This document shows, piece after piece, positions 17,697 through 26,943 of a stretch of DNA of 34,099 nt. Position 1 is the stretch's first letter, and the number at the start of each line of letters is the position of its first letter. Below the pieces are notes generated by a model, which was not told where the DNA came from, did no database searches, and saw nothing but the letters and a program-made list of their open reading frames with translations. Origin of the DNA: Brevibacterium senegalense (GTDB taxonomy: Bacteria > Actinomycetota > Actinomycetes > Actinomycetales > Brevibacteriaceae). Location: the NCBI GenBank assembly GCA_020743695.1, contig DYUK01000017.1:1-34099 (forward strand). Direction: 5' to 3'. Position numbers and translations under genes: made by a program.

Positions 17697-18902
17697 ATGA
17701 GGTTCTCGGAGGAGAAGGTCGGGGAGTTCCTCGAGGATTTCCGCACTCTCGTCGAATGCGAGTCCCCGTCCAGCGACCCGCAGGCGCTGGCCTCCAGCGC
17801 GCGCCTCGTCGCAGAGATCGGTGAGCGCATCACCGGCATCCGCCCCAGCATCAGCACGATCGAGGGGTACCCGCACGTCCTCTTCCACATCGGCACCGGT
17901 CCCCGGCGCGTCCTGCTGGTGGGCCACCACGACACCGTGTGGCCGCGCGGCACGCTCACGACCATGCCGTGGTCCGTCAGCGGTGAGCGCGTGACCGGAC
18001 CCGGCACGGACGACATGAAGGGCGGGATCCTCATCGCCCTCCACGCGGTGGGCGCACTGGTGCGGGAGAGGGACGAGGAGGAGCTGGACGGCATCACGAT
18101 CCTCATCACCGCGGACGAGGAGCTGGGCTCCCCTACCTCGCAGCCGCTCATCGAGCGTCTTTCCCGCGAGGCCGAGGCCGTTCTGGTCTTCGAGTCCGGC
18201 GGCACCGCGGGCCAGGTGAAGATCGCTCGCAAGGGGGTGGCGATCTACAGCCTCGAGGTGGTGGGGCGCGCCGCCCACGCCGGCGTCGAGCCCGAGCGCG
18301 GGGTCAATGCCGCGGTCGAGGCCGCCCACCAGATCCTCGCGATCGAGGCGCTGGGCGACACCGACGGGGCCACGACCGTCGTCCCCGCGGTGACGCGGGC
18401 CGGGACGACGACGAACACGGTGCCGGCGCGGGCGCGCATCGGCATCGACTCGCGCGCGCTCACGTCTGCGGAGCAGCAGCGGGTCGACCAGGCGCTGCGT
18501 GATCTGGTGCCGCGCCACCCCGAGGCGCAGCTGGTGCTGCACGGCGGCATCAACCGCCCGCCACTCGAGGAGGACACGGCCCGCGCTCTCTTCACCCGCG
18601 CGCAGGAGACGGCTGCACAGCTGGGCCACCCGCCGCTCGAGGCCGTGCGTGTAGGCGGAGGGTCGGACGCGAACTTCGCCGCCGGCATGGGCGCACCCAC
18701 ACTGGACGGACTGGGCACGGTGGGCGGCGGCTCCCACGCGGACGACGAGCACGCCCTGCTGTCCTGGATCCCCCGCCGCATCGAACTCACGGCCGCACTG
18801 GTCGCCTCACTGCTCCAGGCCCCGGTCCCACGCCCCGCTGCGGCGCCGCGGCGAGCGTCCGGTCCGCGGTCGGCCCGCACGGACGCCGGCGTGGGGTCGT
18901 GA
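17697..18902 (+). CDS. M20 family metallopeptidase (carboxypeptidase G2-like)
   Basis: MRFSEEKVGEFLEDFRTLVECESPSSD...VLLVGHHDTVWPRGTL...GPGTDDMKGGI...TADEELGSPTS. Start set inside the longer ORF 17022-18902. Confidence 0.88.
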   Translation: MRFSEEKVGEFLEDFRTLVECESPSSDPQALASSARLVAEIGERITGIRPSISTIEGYPHVLFHIGTGPRRVLLVGHHDTVWPRGTLTTMPWSVSGERVTGPGTDDMKGGILIALHAVGALVRERDEEELDGITILITADEELGSPTSQPLIERLSREAEAVLVFESGGTAGQVKIARKGVAIYSLEVVGRAAHAGVEPERGVNAAVEAAHQILAIEALGDTDGATTVVPAVTRAGTTTNTVPARARIGIDSRALTSAEQQRVDQALRDLVPRHPEAQLVLHGGINRPPLEEDTARALFTRAQETAAQLGHPPLEAVRVGGGSDANFAAGMGAPTLDGLGTVGGGSHADDEHALLSWIPRRIELTAALVASLLQAPVPRPAAAPRRASGPRSARTDAGVGS

Positions 18903-18943
18903 GCCGTCGGTTCGTGAGCCGTCGGTTGGTGAGCCGACAGGTC
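18899..18943. repeat. Three tandem 15-bp units GTGAGCCGTCGGTTC/GTGAGCCGTCGGTTG/GTGAGCCGACAGGTC spanning the M20 stop codon
   Basis: Direct reading. Confidence 0.8.
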
Positions 18944-18990
18944 GTGATCGGCCGAGTGTGACGAGTCAGCTCAGGCCGTAACGGTTCGGC

Positions 18991-20136
18991 TCAGGCCGTG
19001 ATCCAAGGGTTCGACAGTCCGATGAAGGCGGACTCGACGATGAGCGCCGGTGCCATGGTGGTGCCCAGCCGCTCCCGCGCCTGACGCAGCACGTCGATGC
19101 GCATGAGGGTCGTGTTCGCGTCGCCCTCCGCCGCGAGCGAGGCGATCCGCTCGTCCTCCTCGACGTTGATCCGCCCGGATTCCGCTCCCAGCTGCTGGGC
19201 GAGGACATCGCGGTAGAGCGAGAGCAGCTCGATGAAGATCGAGTCCAGCTCGTCATTGCGGGCGCGCACGTCGCGGCGCTTCTGCTCCTCCTCGAGACGC
19301 CGGATCTGCGCCCGCGCGCTGGGCGGCACCCGGGTGCCCGCCTCGACGCCCAGGGTCCGCAGCAACTGCTCCTTCTCCTGGGCGTTGCGCTCCTCCGTGC
19401 GCTCCTTCGCCCGTTCCTTCGCCATGTCGACGATGCGGGCGGCCAGCCGCACGGTCGATCCGATCGAGCGCAGCTGCCGGGGGATGTCGAGGACGACGGC
19501 GCGCTCGCTGCGCGCGTTCGGTGCGGTCGCGAGTCTGCGGGCGCGGCCGATGTGGCTCTGCGAGGCGTGTGCCGCCCAGCGCGCCGTGTCCGGGTCGATC
19601 CCCGCGCTGGACTCCAGGAGTGCCGCGACGGCCTGTGGGCTGGGCACGCGCAGGGTGACGCTGCGGCAGCGGGACCGGATCGTCGTGAGGACGTCCTGCG
19701 GGCTGGGGGCGCAGAGGATCCACACGGTCTGCGGCGGGGGCTCCTCGATCGCCTTGAGGAGGACGTTCGAGGTGCGCTCCGCCATGCGGTCCGCGTCCTC
19801 GATGATGACGACGCGCCAGGGCGCATTCGCGGGAGCTTGGTGGGCGGTCGCCACGAGTGAGCGGACCTCGTCGATCGAGATGACGGACTTCTGCGTCGAC
19901 AGGACCGTCATCGATTCGTGGGTGCCGCCCAGCGCACGCCGGACGTCCGGCTCGTCCCGGTCCTGTCCGGGTGCCAGCAGGGCGGCAGCGAAGGCGCGCG
20001 CCGCATTCGACCGTCCCGATCCGGGTGGTCCCGTCAGCAGCCACGCGTGCGTCATCGCGGGTGAGCCCGGTTCCGCCGCGCGCGCCAGGTCTGCGACCGC
20101 CCGCTCCTGTCCCACGAGTTCGTGCCAGACGCTCAT
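18991..20136 (-). CDS. holB: DNA polymerase III subunit delta'
   Basis: MSVWHELVGQERAVADLARAAEP...AWLLTGPPGSGRSNAARAFAAALL...VVIIEDADRMAERTSNVLLKAIEEPPPQTVWILCAPSPQDVLTTIRSRCRSV. Confidence 0.93.
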   Translation of the reverse strand: MSVWHELVGQERAVADLARAAEPGSPAMTHAWLLTGPPGSGRSNAARAFAAALLAPGQDRDEPDVRRALGGTHESMTVLSTQKSVISIDEVRSLVATAHQAPANAPWRVVIIEDADRMAERTSNVLLKAIEEPPPQTVWILCAPSPQDVLTTIRSRCRSVTLRVPSPQAVAALLESSAGIDPDTARWAAHASQSHIGRARRLATAPNARSERAVVLDIPRQLRSIGSTVRLAARIVDMAKERAKERTEERNAQEKEQLLRTLGVEAGTRVPPSARAQIRRLEEEQKRRDVRARNDELDSIFIELLSLYRDVLAQQLGAESGRINVEEDERIASLAAEGDANTTLMRIDVLRQARERLGTTMAPALIVESAFIGLSNPWITA

Positions 20137-22904
20137 CGGGGGCCCGCACCGCCGGGTCCTCGCTGGTCGCCGTCGCGCTGCGACCGGAGCCGCTCACGGG
20201 CCCGGCGCTCGATCTCCGCCTGCGCCCGCAGTCGTTCACGGCTGGACTGGCGCGCCTGCGAGGCCGCCTTGGGCCGCTCGACCGTGGGCGGTTGGACCAC
20301 AGGAGGCTCGACGGGCGGGGCGACCGGCGACTGGCCGACGGCCGGCTGCACCGTCGTGGGCGCCTCCGACGCGTCCACGACCTCATCGTGCGGCGCAGCT
20401 TCCTGACGTTCCTGTTCCTGGCGCGCCGATTCCTGCGGACGGACCTTCGGCACCGCCCGGGTCTCGTCCTCACTGCCGACGGGTGCCGCGGCGGCCTGGG
20501 GCGACGACGCCGGTGGCGACGGCGCGTTCACGACCCGCGTCTCATCCTCACTGCCGACGGCCACCGCAGGCCCCGCGGGCTTCACCGGTTCCGCAAACCC
20601 CGCCGCCTCATCCGCGCGACCAGCGGCACCGTCACCCTCCACCGACGCCGACTCCGCGCGCTCCGCCATCCGCTCGAGGACGACCGCGAGCACCTGCTGG
20701 GCGACCGTGTCGATGTCGCGCCCGGCGTCGACGATCGCGTACCGGTGCGGTGCCGCCTGCGCGAAGTCGAGGAACGCGCGGCGCACCGCGGTGTGGAACG
20801 TCGAATCGAGGGAGTCCAGGTGGTTCTCGTCGCCCCGCTTGCTGGTCCGCTGGCGGGCGACGGCCGGATTCACGTCGAGGACGATCGTGAGGTCTGGCTG
20901 GAGTCCCTCCGTCGCCCAGCGCGACAGCGCGGTGATCTCCTCGTCGCCCAGGTCCCGGCCCGCGGCCTGGTAGGCCCGCGAGGAGTCGATGTACCGGTCC
21001 GTGATGACGATCCCGTTGCGCTCGATGATGGGCCGGATGAGCGAGGCGACGTGGTGCGCGCGGTCCGCTGCGAACACGAGCGCCTCGGCCCGGTGGGTGA
21101 CACCGTCGCCGTCCAGGACGACGGACCGCAGCTTCGTGCCCGCCTCCGTGCCGCCGGGTTCGCGGGTCGTGACGACCTCCCGCGCACCGCGGTCGCGCAG
21201 CGCGTCCGCCAGCAGGTGGATCTGCGTGCTCTTGCCGGTGCCGTCGCCGCCCTCGATCGCGATGAAGAAGCCGCGGTCGACGTCTGCTCCGCCCGAGGCC
21301 GCAGCCCCCTGCGCATCCGTCGCGCCACCCAGCGCGGCCAGGCCGAAGCCGTCGCCTGGATCTCCCTGCTCACCGTCGAGCGTGGGGACAGGTGCGGTCG
21401 CATCCCGATCGTGCTCGGCGGGTCCGTTCTCTGCGGAGTCCTCCTCCGCCACGTCACCCACTGCCGCGACCTGCGCTGCCGGAGCATCCTGCCCCGCTGC
21501 CTGGCTTCCCCACGACTGCTCGGCCGGGTCCTGCTCGTCTGCGGACGGCCGATCCCGGTCCGCGTCCGTCTGCGCGGCGTGTCCGGCAGCGGCCGGCACC
21601 CGGAACGCGTGGACGACGTCGATGCCCAGCCCGCGGATCCCGGTGGGACCGAACGTGAAGAGCGCGATGACACCGCCTGCCAGCGCGACCAGGCCGATGA
21701 GGACGTACGCGAGGTCCGCGGGATGGACCGTCCACGACGCGTGCGCGCTGAGCGGCACCTCCGCCGTGACGCCCAAGGCCGCCACCACGACGGCACCGCC
21801 CATGCCGGCGAGTGCGCCGATCCGGCGGGAGAAGGAGTAGCGCTGGGCGCGCACGCCCAGGCCCACGAGGAACGCGACGCCGCCGGAGAGCACCGCCCGC
21901 CCGGACAGTTCCGTCAGCAGACCAGTCGCGATCGTGAGGACGCCCGCGGCGATGAGCGCGAAGGTCGTGAGGCGGGTGCGGGTCATGCCCGGGGCGAAGT
22001 CCGGGCCGGTCTCGAAGCCCACGGCCCAGCCCAGGAGCACCGCGCAGATGATGAACGACATCCCGCCCTGTCCGAAGCCCAGATCTGCGACGGACGGCTG
22101 GGCCAGCACTCCCACGGCCCCCAGGGTGGCGAACAGCAGGTGGCACGGCCACGCGGATGCGACGGCGGTGGCGGGGCGGGCCAGACCTGCGCGATCGAGG
22201 ACGTGCGCACCCGTGTCCGGCAGCTGGATCGCGTCCCGAGGCTTCGTCCGCATGAGCAGCAGCACACCCACCAGCACGATGAGTGCGCCCAGGAGCGCCA
22301 GCCACGGCATGACGGTGTGGCCGGCGCCCACGCCGCCCAGCAGCTGCGCCGCGTAGCTGGTCACGAGCGTGAGGACGGAGGCGACGCCCGCACTGCGCCA
22401 CGGCTTCACGCGGCTGTTGCGCACGAGGCTCAGCACGGCCGCGAACACGGCGCCCACGGCCAGCCCCATGACGACCGACAGCAGCGCGGAGACCACGAAC
22501 AGCGAGACGACGGCCAGCACCACCAGCGCGCCCGCTGCCGCGAGCGCGACCTTGATCGCAGTGCCGCCGGTCAGGCGCTTGGACGGGACGAACAGGCCCG
22601 CGACCCCCGCCGCTGCGACGGCTGCGTAGAGGAGGACAGCGGCGCGCGAGGAGAAGTCATCGGACTCCGTCAGCATCTGGATGCCGCGCAGTGCCGAGGG
22701 ATCGACGAACGCGGTGACCCCGAACGCGCCCACCGCACCGAAGCCCAGCGCCGCGGCGGCGAGGATGCTGAGCCAGGCGCCCACCTCGATCGTGAAGATC
22801 CTCAGCGCGTCGGGATCCGGTGTCGCCGCACCGGGTGTCCCGGCGGCGGCGCGCGCGTCCGGTGCGGACGGCGAGGAGGGGTTCGGAGTCGCGTCATCAG
22901 TCAC
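20133..22904 (-). CDS. tmk: dTMP kinase with N-terminal ~12-TM membrane domain and C-terminal disordered tail
   Basis: FFIAIEGGDGTGKSTQIHLLADALRDRGAREVVTTREPGGTEAGTKLR...ITDRYIDSSRAYQAAGRDL; ~12 hydrophobic segments upstream in the same frame; GTG start at 22904 (VTDDATPN). Confidence 0.88.
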   Translation of the reverse strand: MTDDATPNPSSPSAPDARAAAGTPGAATPDPDALRIFTIEVGAWLSILAAAALGFGAVGAFGVTAFVDPSALRGIQMLTESDDFSSRAAVLLYAAVAAAGVAGLFVPSKRLTGGTAIKVALAAAGALVVLAVVSLFVVSALLSVVMGLAVGAVFAAVLSLVRNSRVKPWRSAGVASVLTLVTSYAAQLLGGVGAGHTVMPWLALLGALIVLVGVLLLMRTKPRDAIQLPDTGAHVLDRAGLARPATAVASAWPCHLLFATLGAVGVLAQPSVADLGFGQGGMSFIICAVLLGWAVGFETGPDFAPGMTRTRLTTFALIAAGVLTIATGLLTELSGRAVLSGGVAFLVGLGVRAQRYSFSRRIGALAGMGGAVVVAALGVTAEVPLSAHASWTVHPADLAYVLIGLVALAGGVIALFTFGPTGIRGLGIDVVHAFRVPAAAGHAAQTDADRDRPSADEQDPAEQSWGSQAAGQDAPAAQVAAVGDVAEEDSAENGPAEHDRDATAPVPTLDGEQGDPGDGFGLAALGGATDAQGAAASGGADVDRGFFIAIEGGDGTGKSTQIHLLADALRDRGAREVVTTREPGGTEAGTKLRSVVLDGDGVTHRAEALVFAADRAHHVASLIRPIIERNGIVITDRYIDSSRAYQAAGRDLGDEEITALSRWATEGLQPDLTIVLDVNPAVARQRTSKRGDENHLDSLDSTFHTAVRRAFLDFAQAAPHRYAIVDAGRDIDTVAQQVLAVVLERMAERAESASVEGDGAAGRADEAAGFAEPVKPAGPAVAVGSEDETRVVNAPSPPASSPQAAAAPVGSEDETRAVPKVRPQESARQEQERQEAAPHDEVVDASEAPTTVQPAVGQSPVAPPVEPPVVQPPTVERPKAASQARQSSRERLRAQAEIERRARERLRSQRDGDQRGPGGAGPR

Positions 22905-23068
22905 GTCTGCAAGGGTACCCGCGACCCCTGACACGGGAACGGATCGCAGGAACCGGGCGCCCCCACGGCCTCGGGCCCTTCGACCGGCGGGACCGGGGCT
23001 CGGGGGCCACGGACGGGGATCCACGGCCTCGGGATCCACGGCCTCCGGCCGCTCGCTACTCTGGTGCC

Positions 23069-23845
23069 GTGCAGACACCCCCCGATCCGCAGGTCCCCGC
23101 CCGTCCGCAGCTCACCGTCCTGCGACACGGACCCGGCGACGCGATCGCGGACCTGTCACTGGCCCGCGGACTGCTGGATCGGGTGAAGAACGGCGACCGA
23201 GGCCCCCTCCTGCGGATCTACCGGTCCGCCCCCACCGTCGCGTTCGGCGGCCGCGACCGGTTCCTGTCCGGCTTCGCCGAGGCGATCGAGGCCGCCCGCG
23301 CCTACGATTTCACCCCGGCGCTTCGGACCCTGGGCGGCCGGGCCGCCGCGTACCACCCCGGCAGCCTCGTCGTCGATCACATCGAGCCCGCCCCGCGGGT
23401 CCTCTCCCCCACGCAGGACCGGTTCATCCGCTTCGGTGAGATGTATGCGGAGGCGCTGCGCGACATCGGGATCGACGCGCGCATGGGAGAGATCCCCGGC
23501 GAGTACTGCCCGGGCGAGCACAGCGTCAACGTGGGCGGACGGATCAAGGCCATCGGGACCGCGCAGCGCGTGGTGGGCGGCGCGTGGCTGTTCTCCTCGT
23601 CGATCATCGTCGAGGACCCGGATCCCATCCGCGCCGTGCTCACCGACGTGCAGGCCGCGCTGGGACTCGCGTGGGACCCCGCGACCGGCGGGTCGATCTC
23701 AGAACTGCACCCGGGCATCACAGTCGATGCCGTCGAGGACGCGGTGCTGACCCGCTACGCCCGCGAGTACGACCTGGTCCCCGGCGAGCTCACGCCGGAG
23801 GACGCGCAGGCCACGACCGGGCACCTGGACGCGCACCGGCTCTGA
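23069..23845 (+). CDS. Lipoate-protein ligase A / biotin-lipoate ligase family protein
   Basis: PQLTVLRHGPGDAIADLSLARGLLDRVKNGDRGPLLRIYRSAPTVAFGGRD...LRTLGGRAAAYHPGSLVVDHIEP...EYCPGEHSVNVGGRIKAIGTAQRVVGGAWLFSSSI; GTG start. Confidence 0.85.
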   Translation: MQTPPDPQVPARPQLTVLRHGPGDAIADLSLARGLLDRVKNGDRGPLLRIYRSAPTVAFGGRDRFLSGFAEAIEAARAYDFTPALRTLGGRAAAYHPGSLVVDHIEPAPRVLSPTQDRFIRFGEMYAEALRDIGIDARMGEIPGEYCPGEHSVNVGGRIKAIGTAQRVVGGAWLFSSSIIVEDPDPIRAVLTDVQAALGLAWDPATGGSISELHPGITVDAVEDAVLTRYAREYDLVPGELTPEDAQATTGHLDAHRL

Positions 23846-23857
23846 GCCGGGTGCGAC

Positions 23858-26734
23858 TCAGGGCGTCTTGGGCGTCGAGGTCCTCTTCGCCGTCGTCGTC
23901 TTCTTCGCAGTCGTCGTGGACCCGGTGGACTTCGAGCCCGTGGACTTCGAAGCCGTCGTCTTCTTCGCCGCCGTCGACTTTGATGCAGTCGACTTGGACG
24001 CCGTCGTCTTCTTCGCGGCCGTCGTCCTCGAGGTCGTCGTCTTCCGCGTGGTCGTGCGCTTCTTCGCCGGTCCCTTCGCCCGCTTCTCCGCCAGCAGCTC
24101 GAACGCGCGCGTCGCGGTGATGCCGTCGACGGAGTCGTCCTTGCGCAGGGTCGCGTTCGTCGTCCCGTCCGTCACGTAGGGGCCGAAGCGGCCGTCCTTC
24201 ACGACGACCGGCTTCTTCGACTCCGGATCCTCGCCCAGCTCCTTGAGGGGTGGCGCGGCCGTCTGGCCGCGACGCTGCTTGGGCTTCGAGTAGATCTCCA
24301 GCGCCTCGTCCAGCGTGATGTTGAAGATCTGCTCCTCCCGCTCCAGCGAGCGCGAGTCCGTCCCCTTCTTGAGGTACGGGCCGTAGCGGCCGTTCTGCGC
24401 GGTGATGGGCGTGCCCTCCGCGTCCTCGCCCACGGTGCGGGGCAGGGACAGCAGGCGCAGCGCCTGCTCGAGCGTCACGGTCGTGGGCTCCATCGACTTG
24501 AAGAGCGAGGCCGTGCGCGGCTTGGGCTTCTTCGCGCCCCGCTTGGGCTTCTCCTCCGGCTCCGGCAGCACCTCCGTCACGTAGGGGCCGAACCGCCCGG
24601 ACTTCGCGACGATCGTGTGACCGGACTCCGGGTCCACGCCCAGTTCGCGGTCGCCGGTGCCCTGCGTGCGGATGAGCTCGCGGGCGGACTCCTCCGTCAG
24701 CTCGTCCGGTGCCAGGTCGTCCGGCACGGACACGCGGCCCGGGTCGTCGCCCTCCTTCTCCGGCGCGACCTCCAGGTACGGGCCGTAGCGGCCCACGCGC
24801 AGGACGATGCCGTCTGCGATCGTGACGGAGTTGATCTCCCGCGCGTCGATGTCGCCCAAGTCGTCGACGACGGACTTGAGGCCGGGCTTCGCACCCTCGC
24901 CGTCCGAGCCGAAGTAGAAATCGTGCAGCCACTGCGTGCGGTCCTCGCGGCCGCCGGCGATCTGGTCGAGATCGCCCTCCAGATCCGCCGTGAACTGGTA
25001 GTCGACCAGTCCCGCGAAGTGTTCCTCCAGCAGACGCGTCACGGAGAACGCGACCCAGCTGGGCACCAGCGCGTTGCCGCGGTTGGTCACGTAGCCGCGG
25101 TCCTGGATCGTGGAGATCGTCGCCGCGTACGTGGACGGGCGACCGATCCCCAGCTCCTCGAGCCGCTTGACGAGGCTGGCCTCCGTGAAGCGCGGCGGCG
25201 GTGCGGTCGTGTGACCGTCCGGTGCCGCCTGGTCGACGGAGATCGCGTCGCCCTCCTTGACATCCGGCAGGCGCGACTCGCCGGACTCCTTGCCGGAGTC
25301 GTACCGCTCGACGTCGCGGCCCTCCTCGTAGGCGGCCAGGAATCCCTTGAACGTGATGACCGTGCCCGAGGTCGTGAACCCCGCCGCTGCCGGCGCCGCC
25401 TTCCAGCCGCCGCCGGACAGCTCCGCCGAGGCCTGGGCCAGATCCGCGGTGAACCGCATCGTCGCGGTCGATCCCTTGGCATCGGCCATCTGCGAGGCGA
25501 CGGTCCGCTTCCAGATGAGCTCATAGAGACGGAACTCGTCGCCGCCGATCGCGGACGACACCTGTGCGGGCGTGCGGAAGTGGTCGCCCGAGGGTCGGAT
25601 CGCCTCGTGCGCCTCCTGCGCGGCCTTCGCCTTCTTCCCGTACATACGGGGCTGAGCGGGCACGTACTCCGGTCCGTACAGCTCCGCCACCTGGTTGCGC
25701 GCGGCGGCGATCGCCTGGCCGGACAGCTGGGTGGAGTCCGTACGCATGTATGTGATGTAGCCGTTCTCGTACAGCGACTGGGCCACCCGCATCGCCTGGC
25801 GCGAGGACATGCGCAGCTTGCGGCCGGCCTCCTGCTGCAGGGTCGAGGTGGTGAACGGCGCCGCCGGGCGGCGCGTGTACGGCTTCGTCTCCAGGGAGGT
25901 GACGGTCAGGGAGTCCTTCGCGGTGCCGTTGAGCACGCCCGCCAGGGACGTGGCCTGCGGCTCGTCCAGGACGACGGCCTTCGACGCCTTCTTGAGCTGG
26001 CCCCGGTCGTCGAAGTCGCGGCCGGTGGCCACCTTCGACTCGTCCACCGTGTCCAGGCGGGCCTTGAACGGAGTGCCGCCCGCGGCCTCGGCGAGGGTGA
26101 TGTCCAGGTCCCAGTAGTCGGCGGAGACGAACGCCATGCGCTCCCGCTCCCGCTCGACGACCAGGCGGGTCGCGACGGACTGGACGCGGCCGGCGGACAG
26201 GCCGGCGCGCACCTTGCGCCACAGGACCGGCGACACCTCGTAGCCGTAGAGGCGGTCGAGGATGCGGCGGGTCTCCTGCGCGTCGACCAGGTCGACGTCC
26301 AGTTCGCGCGTGTTCTCCAGCGCGCGTTCGATCGCCTCCGGGGTGATCTCGTGGAACACCATCCGCTTGACGGGGATCGTGGGCTTGAGGACCTCCAGCA
26401 GGTGCCACGCGATGGCCTCGCCCTCGCGGTCCTCATCGGTTGCGAGGTAGAGCTCGTCCGCATCCTTGAGGAGCTTCTTGAGCTCCGTGACCTTCTTCTT
26501 CTTGTCCGGATCCACCCGGTAGTAAGGAGTGAAGCCGGAATCGACGTCGACGGCGAACCGGCCGTAGGGCCCCTTCTTCATGTCAGCCGGCAGCTCCGAC
26601 GGCTGCGGCAGGTCACGGATGTGACCCACCGAGGCGGTCACGTCATACCCGTCCCCCAGGTAGCCCACGATGGTGCGGGCCTTGGTGGGCGACTCGACGA
26701 TCACGAGTCTGCGGGGGCTGGTGGTGGCGGCCAT
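23858..26734 (-). CDS. topA: Type I DNA topoisomerase
   Basis: RRLVIVESPTKARTIVGYLGDGYDVTASVGHIRDLP; QEAGRKLRMSSRQAMRVAQSLYENGYITYMRTDST; C-terminal repeats FGPYV; Lys/Thr/Ala tail. Confidence 0.96.
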   Translation of the reverse strand: MAATTSPRRLVIVESPTKARTIVGYLGDGYDVTASVGHIRDLPQPSELPADMKKGPYGRFAVDVDSGFTPYYRVDPDKKKKVTELKKLLKDADELYLATDEDREGEAIAWHLLEVLKPTIPVKRMVFHEITPEAIERALENTRELDVDLVDAQETRRILDRLYGYEVSPVLWRKVRAGLSAGRVQSVATRLVVERERERMAFVSADYWDLDITLAEAAGGTPFKARLDTVDESKVATGRDFDDRGQLKKASKAVVLDEPQATSLAGVLNGTAKDSLTVTSLETKPYTRRPAAPFTTSTLQQEAGRKLRMSSRQAMRVAQSLYENGYITYMRTDSTQLSGQAIAAARNQVAELYGPEYVPAQPRMYGKKAKAAQEAHEAIRPSGDHFRTPAQVSSAIGGDEFRLYELIWKRTVASQMADAKGSTATMRFTADLAQASAELSGGGWKAAPAAAGFTTSGTVITFKGFLAAYEEGRDVERYDSGKESGESRLPDVKEGDAISVDQAAPDGHTTAPPPRFTEASLVKRLEELGIGRPSTYAATISTIQDRGYVTNRGNALVPSWVAFSVTRLLEEHFAGLVDYQFTADLEGDLDQIAGGREDRTQWLHDFYFGSDGEGAKPGLKSVVDDLGDIDAREINSVTIADGIVLRVGRYGPYLEVAPEKEGDDPGRVSVPDDLAPDELTEESARELIRTQGTGDRELGVDPESGHTIVAKSGRFGPYVTEVLPEPEEKPKRGAKKPKPRTASLFKSMEPTTVTLEQALRLLSLPRTVGEDAEGTPITAQNGRYGPYLKKGTDSRSLEREEQIFNITLDEALEIYSKPKQRRGQTAAPPLKELGEDPESKKPVVVKDGRFGPYVTDGTTNATLRKDDSVDGITATRAFELLAEKRAKGPAKKRTTTRKTTTSRTTAAKKTTASKSTASKSTAAKKTTASKSTGSKSTGSTTTAKKTTTAKRTSTPKTP

Positions 26735-26943
26735 GTATTCCTTTCGCCTGATCTCACGAGCACGCTTTCAGGCACAGCTGATCCTGCTGCGGTCGGATGT
26801 GTGCACAATGTAGCACCAGCGACGGACGCGGCATTCCCGCCGTCTCGCTGGGCATTCCGCGGGATGGGACGTGTACGGGGCCATCCCGGCGGCCGTCAGT
26901 CCCCCGCGTGGACGCTGGTGCGGTCGCCCCTGGGGCCGTCGGA

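Noticed and set aside
18899-18960. Short tandem repeats considered as a CRISPR-like array
   Set aside because: 15-bp contiguous units with no spacers and no cas genes.
19971-22931. 986-aa plus-strand ORF antisense to tmk
   Set aside because: Arg/His/Asp/Gly-rich shadow frame; the minus frame encodes complete dTMP kinase motifs.
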